Assembly (NCBI GenBank): GCA_013368445.1
Contig: JAACJO010000058.1
Span: 1 to 64,000, forward strand
DNA length: 64,000 bases
From: Leucocoprinus leucothites
Taxonomy: Eukaryota; Basidiomycota; Agaricomycetes; Agaricales; Agaricaceae
Direction: 5' to 3'
Position numbers and translations under genes: made by a program. Each line of letters opens with the position of its first letter. Within the stretch, counting starts at the first letter, position 1. The notes below the pieces were generated by a model. The model saw only the letters and a program-made list of their open reading frames with translations. It made no database searches and had not been told where the DNA came from. Below are positions 35,590 to 48,600 of this stretch, piece after piece.

Positions 35590-36175
35590 AAAATTAATTT
35601 TGTATTCAGTATGGGAGGGGGGGCTACACCCACTGGCATGCGCATGAATAAGCGCCCATGAGCACCCGTCAGCACACAACAAAATTAATTTTAGACGCCC
35701 AAGTGAATATATTAGTCTACAGATACACAGGTAGAGTGCACAATACAAAATTAATTTTAAGCGCCGTACAATCAATTCTGAAGGGAGGTACAGGTAAAGT
35801 ACACGATGAAAATTAGTTTTAGGTGCCCAAGATAATGATTTGGTAGAGGAGACAAAATTAATTTTTAGCGCTGTAATACTAATCTACAGAGACATAGGCA
35901 GAGTGCACAATAAATTTAATTTTAGGCGCCATACAAAACTAATTTTAGGCGCCATACAAAACTAATTTGTCGCAGATAAGCAAGGGGCATAATAAATTTA
36001 ATTCTAGGCGCTCATCGCGATAATTTTATTGTATGAGCGTCAGAAATTAATTTCTGACACTCATATTGGAGAGGCTCAGGTGTGATAATTAGTTTCTGGC
36101 GCCCGTCCCAATAAATCCTAGCCAGGGGAGTATAATACAATGGGCGCCAAAAATTAATTTTTATCACATACCCTA
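35560..36175. repeat. Cluster of AAAATTAATTTT palindromes paired with GGCGCC motifs
   Basis: About a dozen occurrences of AAAATTAATTTT or one- to two-base variants are spaced roughly 20-70 bp apart. Most are followed or preceded within a few bases by GGCGCC, GGCGCT or AGCGCC. Between them short phrases recur (for example ACAAAACTAATTTTAGGCGC twice in tandem near 35932-35960, and repeated CAGGTAGAGTGCAC or CAGGCAGAGTGCAC). The cluster starts with the 63-bp repeat and ends near 36175. It has no coding potential. It looks like the body of a dispersed non-coding element or a satellite-like region. Confidence 0.75.
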
Positions 36176-37260
36176 CATCCTCCCCCTACTCTTGCAGCTG
36201 GAAGTCTGCCCAGACTTCCGGGCCATATATCTAAGCCTGGACCACTCTGGCAAGCCCTTTTCCATAATACATGCCATACTGATCCATTAGACGACTCTAT
36301 AAACTAACCTACATCTAGATATTGAATATTTACCCCACTTTTGGTACCCGATCGGGTCCAACAGCACCCACTTGATTGGCTCTACCCGATCGGGTCCGAT
36401 TGCACCCACTTGATTGGCTGACCATACCCTTCATTTCTTGGTGTCGACACACCCAATGGCTTCCTACCCGATCGGGTCACTGTACCCTTCAGTTCCTGCA
36501 GCCCACACACCCAACTGGTTGAATAGTTACTGACTTCAAAATCACCCGAGGACAATAGTAGTGTGGAGTTGAAGCGAGCCTTGAGTACAAGTTCCTTCAC
36601 CTTTGCAAGATCTTGGACGTTATTGAGGTGCTCCCAGACAAATCTTCGAATTTTTGGGATTTTCAGGTATAGTTTCAAAGTTGTCATTGGGTGTCTCAAA
36701 GTGTGTTTTAGGTCCCTTGACGGGTATGTCATCTACAAAGGGACAGGCGACATTGGGGATTTTATCTTAAAGAAGGAAAGTGAGATTTCCATGTTGGATC
36801 TCCATTGAATTGGTGTACCCCTAGGGATAGAGGTGAGCCGAAGGCTGCCGAGAGGAGTTTAAAACATAGTAAGATCCACATCCCAAGATTCTGGAGCAAG
36901 GGCATGCTGATCAAAGCCAACAAATAAATCAAATACACTATAACAGCCATGGCCACCAAATGATTCCGCATACTGAGGAGGCCCAGAGTCGACTCCTTGC
37001 TCGCATTGACAGACTCCATGACCATACATTCAGTCCCAAGGAGAGGGAGACCAAGTTTCCCCCATACATCCTTCTGGATAGCGATAATCTGCGGGCCTCC
37101 GTTGAGAATGGCATATACAGCGACCTTCCCATTGAGTTATAACGAGATTGTGCACAAATCTTCGACGTGGTTGGCTACAACAAGAGGATTGGATAGGAGG
37201 AGATGATGTTGACAGAAGAAGTTTGGGTGAAAATTTCATCGCAGCTGGCTTCTCCAAGGG
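36176..37260 (-). pseudogene. Decayed Ty3/gypsy reverse-transcriptase region
   Basis: Read on the minus strand, fragments in several frames match the basidiomycete gypsy-type RT order: PPQYAESFGGHGCYSVFDLF, VGFDQHALAPESWD, TPLGSLRLTSIPRG, then IRRFVWEHLNNVQDLAKVK. The frame changes repeatedly and stops interrupt it. A catalytic aspartate motif cannot be read cleanly, so it is inactive. At the low-coordinate end, three copies of TACCCGATCGGGTC (36345-36475), two with CACCCACTTGATTGGCT attached, form a short local repeat. The gag-like sequence at 37541-38960 lies upstream on the same strand, in the expected gag-pol order. Confidence 0.6.
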
Positions 37261-37540
37261 CAGAGACAGTTGTAGCAGATGTAGTGGGTACTCTGCGAGT
37301 GTTTAGCTACTCCCTGACGTGTTTCCGAACCTCCGGAGCGATCTCATAAAGTTCCTTGTGAGTTAAAGTGATTGTTCCATCGATACTATTTCCTGATTTT
37401 CGGACAGAGACCAAGGAAAAGGTGGTCGTGGTTCATTTTTTAGCTCGAAAACTCCTGACTATGACATGCTGAAGTGCACTACTAAAGTCCCTGTGGAAAA
37501 CTAGTGACTAAAGTTCTAAACCAAAGTAAATAGGCTTATT

Positions 37541-38960
37541 CTAAAAAAAGGAACAACAGGAGCTCAATAACAAAACTGATATAAAATATATAGTAGTCGG
37601 TGATGGATGCCCGGATGCAAAATGCAAGTGCAGACGGAAGCCCATCTCCACACCACATCCCCAGGAACTGTGACGTTGTTGGTGATTTTGGACAGGGGGA
37701 AACTGGAATGATGACTGGGGGGAGGGATGTAATGGAGCACCAATTTTTCCAGCTAGGCGAGTGAGGAATGCTTCGGAATTGAGGATCCACTTGGGCGAGG
37801 ACAAATCAAATGTCTCGCGAGGTCCTGGAGCAACTGGAATGTTGGTAGGGGCTGGAAAGGATTTTGGGTTGGAAGGAGGTATCGATGAAAGTGTAGGTGT
37901 CATCCCAGTGGTGCTTCCATCCAGTAAGAATCTAGCAGCCCATTTGACAGTGCTAATATCCCATGGTTCATCTAGGGGATAAAGTGGGTTCTGTATGCGA
38001 AGCTGTTCACAAAGGAGGCCACGAAAATTAATGTGGAATCCGGCCACGAAGAGTTTATTTCGCTCTCAAAGAAAAATGCATTTTTGCTCCAGTAAGAACG
38101 ATGCTTGGGTAATAAAATTTCGATAATATTTGCCAAGCTGAATTTTGCTTTGCATAGGTACTGCTCCGCTATTCTCAACCAAGATCTCAAGATCGGTGAC
38201 AGTGTATCAGGCGGAATCCTCGGATCCGGGGTACAGAGAGGTGATATCTGCTTTAAACTGATGCCAGTTGTCACTGCACACTGATGGACAACTGTTCCAG
38301 GTATTATAGTTGTGTGGCTCGAGGTAGCGAAGAGTGTGGTTGATCAAGTCTCGTTGGTTAAGGCCACATTCTCAGCCAAGGATCTCTACCTCCTCCAAGA
38401 ATCGTCAAAGCGAGTGAGGATGTCCATCAAAATGGGGAGCGGTGCAATCATACTGTCCAGGCATGTGGCGGACCTGAGGTGGAGGTTGATAGACAGGATA
38501 GGGAAGTGGAGGAGGCTGTATCGGTGGGTATCTGAAGTTTTGGCCAGCTGGCAGCTGCTGTTGATTTCCCCAATATGCAGGGACGAAGCGAGGATGAGGA
38601 GGGACTGGCAGGGGGTGGTGAATAGGAGGTGGGTTAAGATGGGGATAGTTGGGAGGCTGTTGGTGTTGCTCGTCGTGGGGTGGCTGATTCTCATCCGCAT
38701 GAGGAGCGAGGTCAGGATGACTACCAGGGACTTTGTGGGGGTTCTGATGCGAGGCCATACTATTTTCAGAATCGAGTTTACTCAAGTGTACAGATACGGT
38801 GTCAGAACCAGGAGGGACTTCAGAATTGAAATCAAAGAATTCTTCTACAGTGGTGAGAGAGTTGATAGAGACGTTGTTAGGATTTTGGAGCAAGAGAGAA
38901 ATCTCGTGGGCGAGATTTCAAGGAATACTGGTCGACGGAATGGGTTTTGAAGCCCCTTGC
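37541..38960 (-). pseudogene. Decayed retrotransposon gag-like region
   Basis: The minus strand is open in pieces (38405-38893, 37972-38274, 37541-38047). It encodes a Pro/His/Gln-rich stretch, then APHFDGHPHSL and further fragments (EPWDISTVKWAARFLLDG, PKWILNSEAFLTRLAGKIG). A Pro-rich N-terminus followed by a P-x-F-D-G-x-P motif and a helical capsid-like part is usual for gag proteins of basidiomycete LTR elements. Frameshifts separate the pieces. No zinc knuckle was found. Confidence 0.5.
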
Positions 38961-39689
38961 GGTGGGCTCCAGTTGAAGAGATGAGAAACAGGTAAAAGAC
39001 GAAATAACATGTGAGCGCGACCAAATCCAACAGTCGCTGGGCTCCAAGACCAACCCAGGATGTCGACGAAGTGATTAGCGAGGGGTAGAGATGGAAATTA
39101 AGTGACAGGAGAGATGAGAGAGGCAAGAGAGAAAATGAGTAGAAAAGGTAAAGGAAATTTCTTAGAGAGTTCAGAGCTTTGGAACAGGGGTAAACGGGTC
39201 TAGAATTTACTAAATATCGACTATCGTTGTACAGTTTATCTAACAACGATATCTAAAATTTTTATGACACAGAGTTTTTGTATGAAGGAGAAAACTAAGA
39301 CATCAGTAAATTAGTGTCAAAAATTCGTTCTGTAATTTAATATTTAGAGCCATAATGAAATTTAAAACAGAAGCGATACCAGAAGGAGAGATTCTATGAC
39401 TAGTTAGAATGTAAAACTTGAACAAAGATTTCAATGAAAGCGAAAAAAAAATCAAGGAGGAAGGTTAAAGAGATATTAAAGAGGACTATACCCAAATATG
39501 TCCATTTCCAAGGGATCAGATTCCTGGTAAGTAACCACCGGCGTCATTTCTGAGAAGTTGCATGAGTCAGAGTGCTCGGTGTGTCAGGGATCGGAAGGTA
39601 GAGGGGAATTGGTGGAGTACTGTAAAGGGCACTCTGGTGTGATCATTTGATCTGGTGACTTTTAGTGGGAGATGTCATCGGATACGAAG
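38961..39689. other. AT-rich spacer between two retroelement relics
   Basis: No gene-like frame is visible. It probably includes eroded 5' sequence of the gypsy-like element (minus) and of the copia-like element (plus). Confidence 0.35.
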
Positions 39690-40960
39690 TTCACAAGTAG
39701 CTGGTGACATATCTCCACATCGCAGCATTACTAAATGGAGAACTGGAGGAGGAGATTTACATGAAGGTGCCGGAGGTATTTCTGAAGCATGGGGGTGGTA
39801 AACAATGCTGGAAATTGTTGAAAGTGTTGTATGGGTTGAAACAGGCGGGGAGACAATGGAAGATCAAGTTGAGTGAGGTGTCAAAGCTTGGCTTAATAAA
39901 ATCTACCCCTGATGGATACCTTTACATCTTGCGAGACGGCAGTAAAATTGTGATGTTGGTACTGGTGTATGTGGACAATATGGCTATGGCGACCCCAATG
40001 ACAGGCAATCCAATGGTTCAAGCTGAAATCGGGCGTTCTTTTTGATATCACTGAGCTAGGTGAGCTCAAACATATCTTAGGCCTAGTCGTCACAATGGAT
40101 TGTTTGGATTGGGCGATCCATGTTTCTCAGACAGGATATGTACACAAAATTCTCACGTGTTTGGGAATGGAAAATGAAACTCCTGTCTCAACACCTCTAC
40201 CTGTCAAGCACGATCTCTCGACCGCACAATGTCCAGTCACTGACTATGAGAAGTGGGAACACCAGGAATATGCAGGTGACTTGCATTTCCTCTCGATCAT
40301 CGGATCCCTACTCTTCGCCACTCAATCTCAACCCGACATACAACACGCAGTCAGTCTCATCTTTCAGTTTGCAGGAAACCCGGACATCGCTCATCTAGAG
40401 GCTTCCAAATTCATTCTGTGATACCTCAAGGGTACAGCGGAATATGGTCTCATTCTTGGCCAGCGTGGATTGGAGAGTTTTGACTTAGTTGGGTGGACAG
40501 ACTCAAATTTGGCTCAGCACCCAGATGATCACCTTTCTGCTGGAGGTTTTGTATTTGAGGCTGCAGGGAGCATTGTGACATGGTAGCCTAAGAAGCAGCC
40601 AACAGTAGCCACTTCTTCTGTTGAAGCGGAGTACATGGCATCGGCAAATGCTACAAAGGAAGCAGTTTGATTAAGGATATTGCTGAAGGATATGGATTCC
40701 CCTCAGGTAACAGCTACTATCATTTTCGCAGACAATAAAGGCTGTATTGCACTCGCTCATAACCCAGTCAATCACTCGCACGCAAAGCATATTGACATTC
40801 GACATCATTTTATTTGCGAATGCATTGAGCGCGGCGAGACGTTACATGTCTACAGAAGACATGCTTGGCAACATCTTAACAAAACAGCTCCCCCGCAAAG
40901 CCTTCAAAAAACTCCGTGCTCGCTTGGGGGTCATACCTGGAGTCTGATATCTCGACGAGT
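39690..40960 (+). pseudogene. Decayed Ty1/copia pol fragment (reverse transcriptase and RNase H)
   Basis: Plus-strand fragments follow the copia RT/RNase H order: AALLNGELEEEIYMKVPEVF, LLKVLYGLKQAGRQWK, LVYVDNMAMATPM (YVDD expected, so a catalytic Asp is replaced by Asn), ELGELKHILGLVV, HVSQTGYVHKIL, IIGSLLFATQSQPDI, then RNase H-like VGWTDSNLAQHPDD, SSVEAEYMASANATKEAV, IFADNKGCIALAHNP, HIDIRHHF and STEDMLGNILTKQLP. There is a frameshift near 40025-40040, stops at 40419 (TGA), 40584 (TAG) and 40668 (TGA) in one otherwise continuous frame, and another frameshift near 40850. The integrase and protease parts are absent. A TGTCAAAAGTTGAACG sequence just after the end (about 40966) could be the start of a 3' LTR. 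It is inactive. Confidence 0.88.
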
Positions 40961-41829
40961 GGGAGTGTCAAAAGTTGAACGTCGTCGACATCAACTGCGG
41001 GCCCGTGGAGATGGGCTAGCCTACCTTTTATGGGCGTTGATGATCAGCGGATGTTGCTGGTAAACATGGGCAATTTTCTATCTCTGTATATAAAGAAAAT
41101 TTCAGGTGAGCTAAATGTATTCTCGACGTATTGTACACATCTAATTGAAACCTTTCGTGTGGACTTCAGACTTCAGTGTGAACACAATGACACTCGTTTT
41201 TTCTACCCCCACGCTACGTTGTCCATAATCTATTCTTGTTACATGCCCCTTGTACACAGGAAAGGTCCTTGCACTCTCAGAAGTAACGCGGAGCTCGGAG
41301 AGCTTGCGAGAAGCATTCTCGAATGTTAAATGAGTGGTTCTGAAGGTGGACACTCAACCACTGGATGGCGGGTCTAGTGAAAATGAGACACCAGAACCTC
41401 AGAATGTATAAAAGAGGTCTTTGGGGACAATGACTTACCCAGAAAGAGGGATGAATGCTGAGGAGTCTCCAGAAGCCGAGACTAAAGAGTTACTTTCACA
41501 TGCGCAAAAGTGTTAGACCGCTATAAGGAGGGTGGATTTTTCAAGCTAGTCCTCAGTGTACCACTGCTCACAGGAATTATGATGTCAGCAAATACCTGGT
41601 CTTTCTGAAGAGCAGTGGATGGCATATATCATGTATCACGTAGAGCGATCCTTAGCTAATTGATCTGAATATTGACCACCTATACAGATTTGGGTCTAGT
41701 TATCCAGACAATTGTCAAGCCGGTCTCTAGAACACCAGGAGTTTAGATGAAAAAGAGAAGAGGCGTTAACAATTCTAGACTAAATAATCAAGCTATTGTG
41801 CAGCAGCTTATATAGCTAATGAGAGATAG
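40961..41829. other. Retroelement-flanking DNA, no supported gene
   Basis: It may hold a degenerate 3' LTR of the copia-like fragment, starting near 40966. No partner LTR is seen, so limits cannot be set. Open frames are short and featureless. Confidence 0.35.
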
Positions 41830-42421
41830 ACCGAGCTAAATATTCTTACAAGGGTTTACTTGAAATGGGGTCTCTTGTCAAGATTTGCGAAATTCCGGCG
41901 CTTACGAAGCGCGCGAAAGTTACGGAGAGGTCGGTCGTTGGCTTCAGCGTATGTGCTGCGCCCTTCCGATATCGCGTCGACCGATTTGGTCTACGAGGAA
42001 GATGACAGACAGTGCGAATTGGAATTCAACACTGAAGGAATAACAGACAGAGAATTCAGAGTGGAATCTTAGTCGATATTCAGAATGAATAATACATGAG
42101 CTAGTAGCGACATATTTAAGATAACGCGAAATTGGACAAATAACACGTAAATATCGCGAAGCTCACAATGCGACGATAAACGAATAAACAGATAAACGAA
42201 AAGTAAATAGACAACGACAAACGCGACGCGACGGAGAACGACAAACATAAATGGAATGGCGGAAACGAATATGAGCGCAAATGAAAGGATGATAGAATGA
42301 TGAGCGGAGACAGGCTGTGAAATATTTATAGAAATGATAGATAATGAAAAATCGCGGGAATCGGAAATCGAAAAAATAGTCGGAGATCAAATCGGAGAGG
42401 TCACGATCGCAGATCGTGACA
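41830..42421 (-). mobile_element. Possible solo LTR (minus orientation)
   Basis: On the minus strand the sequence starts TGTCACGATC, part of a perfect 9-bp inverted pair around a 3-bp loop (42400-42420, GTCACGATC and GATCGTGAC). LTRs of fungal gypsy-type elements often begin this way. It is followed by AT-rich sequence with a TATAAATATT box-like stretch near 42330 and a C/T-rich region. The far end and a target duplication cannot be set because no second copy is in the window. Confidence 0.35.
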
Positions 42422-42638
42422 TCTCTACAGGTTACATGCGGCTCATTCCATAGGTACACTAAACAATAGAAGAAAGTAAATTGTAAAGGGACGAAGCTTA
42501 GGAAAAGAACGGAAAATAAAAGGAATATCTGAATAAATATCTAGGAAATGTCATGGTCATAACACCAACTGTCCGGAGCGTACTATATACCATTACTATA
42601 AAAGAGAATCCTCCTTCTACTTAGGCTTACAGGCAGTC
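42422..42638. other. Short intergenic region downstream of the recombinase-helicase gene
   Basis: A/T-rich sequence between the possible LTR and the stop codon of the minus-strand gene at 42639. It should contain that gene's 3' UTR. Confidence 0.35.
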
Positions 42639-45600
42639 TTAACCATCATCACTAAGGTCTCCTGACGGTTGCTTCTCCCAAATATCCTCAACATACCACA
42701 ACATCACAGCTGCAATGTTTGAGCGATGTCCAAGCACAGGAGGTCCACTGAGCCATTTTGCATAGTGGGTGTCAGTGTCCCATGTGGTTTTGAAGTGTCC
42801 CTGTGCCATCTCGCACCACCTAGCAGTATGATAGACCAGGTAGAGAAGAGGTGGAATCAAGTCTGGGTAGGGGCATGTATCCGCAGCTTTAGTACCTGGA
42901 GGAATATTTGGATGGACAGCCTCCTTCATCTGCGGCATCCAGCAGCAAGTGCAATAGTCACCATGGATATTGTATTTCAGGCTCACTTTTCTTCTCCAGG
43001 TGCGGAATGCGGTAAACTCTGGACCCTTCAATATGTCGCAGCCATTTGCTTTGTGGCCAGTGACTGTTCCATCTGATTGAGAAACCAGACAAGCAGAGCA
43101 TATGTTCTCAAGCATGCGAAGAGCAGATCGCAGCCTAGAGGCATAGCGCTCGTCTGCGAGATCTTTCTGAACCTTCCTTAACTTTACTTCTCGTGCCTTC
43201 TCATGGAACACATCAGAAGCAGGTCGCTTCCCCTTGCCGGCTGAAGAAAAGTTAGATTCTGAGGGATAGTGCAATGATTTGGAAGATGAGGGGTAGTGCG
43301 ATGAATTGGATGATGGGGGATAGTACGATGAATTGGATGATGCGGGGTAGTGCGATGAATTGGATGATGCAGGGTAGTGCGATGAATTGGATGATGCAGG
43401 GTAGTGCGATGAATTGGATGATGCGGGGTAGTGCGATGAATTGGATGATGTGGGGTAGTGTGATGAATTGGATGATGCGGGGTAGTGTGATGAATTGGAT
43501 GATGCAGGGTAGTGTGATGAATTGGATGATGCGGGGTAGTGTGATGACTTGGGCGATGAGGGATGATGTGATGACCCGGGCGACGGGGGGTAGTGCGATG
43601 AATTGGATGATGCGGGGTAGTGTGATGACTTGGGCGATGAGGGATAGTGTGATGACTTGAGCGACGGGGGGTAGTGCGATGAACTGGATGATGGGGAGTA
43701 GTGCGATGATTTGGATGATAATGGATACTGCAACAGTTGTGATGTACTAGGTACAAGGACCTCCTCGGGCAGCAGGGAATAGTGCAATGACTTGGGTGAT
43801 GGGGGGTAGTGCGATGAATTGGATGATGAGGGGTGGTGCGATGACTTGGACGATAATGGATACCGCGACAGCTGGGATGTACTAGGTACGAGGACCTCCC
43901 CGGCCTCATCTCCCTGAAAGAAATACGACTCGACCACTTGTGTTTGAAGCTGGCGCTGGTGAGGAGGAGGTTTGTTACAAGGAGCTGGTAGGAGTATGGT
44001 TTTGGATGAAGAACTAGTGTATTTCGGTGCAGGGCGGCCATTTTCGGCCGAAGGAGGGAGAGGAAATTTCTGAATGCACTGCTTTTTCAGAGGGTTCCGG
44101 AAGGTTCCATCTTTACAAAAAGAGCACTTTATATTTTTAGAGTCATCACAGGAGACTCCATTTCCATCATTAAAGCGAGTGAGTGATAGACGAATGCACT
44201 CATTGGAATTCCACAATAGATCATACATTGCCTGCCGCCCGATCAGGTCCAAGGGGTCTTCCTCAACCTGTTTTGGGCCTATCTTGTCGAGGGGAATGAT
44301 GTAACACCGCGCCGAGTCACCATCGCGCCCTGCACGCCCCATTGCCTGGATGGTTGTAATCATGTCAAATGGTGTTCCATACCAAATGACATAGCGAACA
44401 TGAGGATAGTCATTGCCAGCAGAGTAGGCAGTAGTGCAAACCATCACTCTATTAGTTCCGGACGTCCACTTTGTCACAACCTCTTGCCTTTGGTTCTTGT
44501 TAAGTTGAGCATGATAGAATCCACAGTTCAGGTCCTTAGCTGCAGAGTACCCTTGAGCTCGGTCAGAGACAAATACAAGCCCACGATCGTCTAGTGACGT
44601 GGAAAGTGCCTGCTCGTTATTTATTATTCCCAAGAGGAGCTCTTTGTGAGCTGAGTCAGTCTGGACTCGCTCAGCAATGATGTATTCGAGCTCGGGGCGA
44701 TTCGAAGAGGCGCGGACGACAGTCAAGTTATCTGGTATCAGGTTGAGGGTATCGATGAGGTGGGGTTCCATTGGCGGTGGGATGGTTGCTGACATCAGAA
44801 CAATAGGACAACCAGCGGAGCGGAGCATTTGTGCGGTTTTCATTGCTGGACGATAGTCCTTTGCAGCGTGAATCTCGTGGACTTCATCAATAAAAAGTGC
44901 TTGCAATTTTGCACTCCTATGAGCGAGAAACACGCAGGATCTGAAAGACTCCGTTATTGCCATCTCGACTGTAGACAGCACCACAGAGCAGTTCTCAGGA
45001 AATTTTGACATAATCCCGTCAAACAAGACAAAGCTGATTCCCCAGGAGAGTAGGCGCCTTGAATAGTCATCAAGCAGGGAGATAAATGGGACAATGATAC
45101 AGGTTGTCCTGGTTTTGTTCAGGTATGCTGGAATGGCGGGAATCATTGTTTTCCCACTCCCGGTCGGCAATGAAACAACAACATCATTTTGTCGGCGCAC
45201 TGCTGCAAGTACTGCATTCTTTTGATGCGGGGACACCCAATTGGCAGAAGGGTCCTTCAGCAATTTCCGCAGAGCCATTAGTGCCTTCTCATTCTTCATA
45301 ATATGAGTCAAGCACGAGTCAAGCACCACTAGTAATTACTCACAAGATTAGATTCATAGTCATTTATAACTATATTCCCCGGTCCTACATGTCCATCAGC
45401 GCGGTTTTCCTGTTTGAAAAATGAATGAGAATATTGTAAGATAAGTGAGCAGTACTAGCACTAACATTTCCCCCTGATTTGGCGCCTTGAGCATCGTTTC
45501 GATTGGCTTCTTCCATTACTTCATCCTTGCTCCAGTAGAGATTGATGGAGCTCCCGCTATCTTCACTCTGTATAGGTACTTGTAAGTATCGCAGATCCTG

Positions 45601-48600
45601 TGATAATTCAAACCCAAAATCTGCTCACATTGTCCATCCACCTGTCAGTCGCATTTGGATGATCTGGAACGGTATTACTCTGGGGTAGAGGGGAAACATT
45701 TATCTAATAAATGGTTACAGAAAAGTAAATTTTGATGCTAAGGGTGCCCACATACCGTAGGAGCGTAGTTGCTGCGGTTTCCGCTTAGGTCTAAATGACT
45801 AACTCCGAAGTCTTCCTCAGGCATATCGCACTTCTCGGAGTCGGATTTAGAAGCTCCAAACTCAGCAGTGGAAGACTGTGTATTTCGGGGAGGAAGTTGC
45901 ATGTTTTGGATTTGAGGTTGGTTGGGTGATGGTAAAGTCGATGGAAATGCAGATCCACCAGGAGTGTGATGGGTACCATTTTTCTCCTTGCGCGTACTAT
46001 TTAATTTGTCTGGCCGTAGGAAGGGTGAAATTTCTGGGGAAATGTACTTGCACCATCGGTCCTCGGTCTCAAGGAGCGTGTATGGGAGAACCTGGCCACC
46101 CTTGGGAATTCTGAGGATTGTTTGCCAGTCTGTACTTGCAACAACAAGCGGCATGGCGATATCATCCGCCACATTTCCTAAGAAACTTGCATTTCGTCCA
46201 TAGTGCATGTTCTCTGTTGCGCGACTGTGACCGGCTTGCAGTGCCCCTGGTGTGTCTTCATCATCCATTTGCATCAATTTCTCAAATCGAGAACAGTGAA
46301 CCCGCCGAAACGCGATGGAGGTTTGGCGATAGTCGCTAAGACCCATGGAAACTTTCAGGGTGGAGAGGGTTACTGACTTCAAAATTCGCGTCAGGTCCTC
46401 AGTCCCAAACTCCTTTGTCACATTCACAAAGAGATGCGTGTGATAAAGCTTGACAAATTCGGGGTTGTTCGGGTAAAGGAACGAGATGAGCCGCTGTGCA
46501 AATGGGTGGGTCACAAAGACAACATGGGCAATAAAGTCGCTGTTAAATGCGTCCAAGCCATGAGGGAGGAGGCTGTCTTGCGATGTGAGGTTCGATGTCT
46601 TGGTGTACTGACAGACAATAGCAACATGGTCTCCTAATACGTATAGACCTCGTGTTCGTGTAGGGGTGTTGCGAATATGAATGCAGGTCATCTCGGTTCC
46701 TCTACTTGGGGAACCAGCCGTGACCTCAATGCTGGCCATCAGAAGAAGTAAAAACTCTGCATATGCAGCGAGCCATTGTCGGACTCGAGTTGGGTTCCAG
46801 AGAGGTTTCCCATCAGGCAAGGTGCCAACAAGGAACTCCTTCCGGCGCCTTGGGTCGTTGCGTATGCACTGCATCAGAAGGTTATGTTGATCCAATTCGG
46901 CGTTAGCTGAGTCCTCAACAAAGCCATAATGAGGAGCATCGTCCGATAGATCATCCCATATGCGCTTGTAGTCAAGCCGTATGTTGAAACCGAGCATGAC
47001 ATCCTCGACGAAGGACTTGTACTGGAGACGAAGTAACTCGCGCGCCATGTTCTGGAGTTGAAAGAGAGTTATCTCATGACCCTTCCAGAGACATCTTGTG
47101 TTCTGATCATCGAGCCAAATATAGCGCGGGAGCGAGGGTTGCGAGCGCGCATACGCCGTTGCCAAATGCTGAAGGCTGCAGAGCTCGGACCAGGTTGACT
47201 CTTTGCTTTCGTCCTTCCAGATCTCAATGAGTGCAAACCGCCGTCGGACAGACTCTCCGAGCGTAGTTGTGTTGTGAATGTGGAAGAGGAAAATGGAGCG
47301 AATAGAAAAAAAGAGGCTGGCAATGGTTGGAGTGACGAGCTTCGGATGCATCCAGGTACCACTGCCATCAATAGAGGAAAGTGCTACAAAGCACATAGTA
47401 GGATCTCCGATCGAGTTCTCGTTCGAAGGATCCCAGAGCCTGGTCCAAACAGAGATCAAGAGGTTGACAATCAATTTTGCATACTGAACAAAGTCAGCGT
47501 CGGGAGAAGCGGGATCTATCCCGCTCCTGGGCTTCATCTTCCCAATATTTTCTGCCAATTCCTGGATGTGATCAGGGAGAGGGAGGACGTAGTCTCCCTT
47601 GGGACGTATCAGGAATGAAACAAGGCGAGAGAGGATGTTAGCATAGTTTGATAGCGAGCCTGAAGTCTGGAGCTTGCGAAATGGGTAATGACTGATCGCA
47701 CTTCATTTATTTATCAGCCATCGGATGTAAATCGATGCAGAAATAAACTTACGACTTTGAATCGCTGGTGTTCAGCTTTCGAAGAATCATTGGTGGTGTA
47801 TCGTTAAGGAAGTGCATTGCCTTGCTGAAAATGTAGTCGATAGCCTCCCTGAGCTTGGGGAATTCGTTTTTGGCCGGAGCAGCGACCAGAGAAAACAGGA
47901 ATGCTGAGCTGTGGCCTCCAGCATGCTCGGCCCATCCCGTTGTTTTCAGCCATGCATTGACATTTCGTGGATCAGGGTTATTGAGGTTGACAGGTCGGAC
48001 GATTGACTTTATTTGATCATCCAGCTCGTCAAGCCAGGTATCCCAGGAGTCTTTGTGACTTCCTGCGTATGTATCAAGTGCTTTAACTCTAAACAGAGAG
48101 TTTTGGTCGCCGTTGTTTAGCCTCTGAGCTGCAACCATAGGCCAACTTTTCGGGACTGGTTTGGTACTATGAACCTTCTGGTGATGGGTCTTCATCGCCG
48201 CTGCCGTTGAGTGAATTTGTTGGCAGCGACCATGGTCGCAGAGCAAAGCACTCTCATAAAGCATTAGCCCACCCAAAGCTGGACCACCATAGAGCTTCTC
48301 CCAGTCTGGGTAATTCCCTGCGAGCTGGAGCTCCTTGCAGACCTCCATATATGGTTCTTTGATCTTTTTCCCCTTAAGCCCGGACTCCTCGTGAAGGTTT
48401 CTGACGTGGTCCAGAGCGATATCAGGTGTCAGAGCGACCGAGCATGTTGGGCAGATCAAGAGTTTGAGAGTCTCCTGGAAATATAGGCAAAAAGGCAACA
48501 GCTTGGGTTTTGGAATGAGGTCGCGGCCGATGTATGGAGAAAACGATGACTTGTGGTTTTTAGGCGACTGATCGCTTTGAGTACACGCATAGCCACTGCA

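Noticed and set aside
36300..36480. CCCGATCGGGT palindromes considered as regulator binding sites
   Set aside because: They lie inside decayed gypsy pol sequence and repeat together with flanking retroelement sequence, so local duplication in the element is the simpler explanation.
42639..45329. RecQ-type helicase as a stand-alone gene starting at 45329
   Set aside because: The codon at that position is not ATG, and the exons upstream join in phase to the recombinase-like block.
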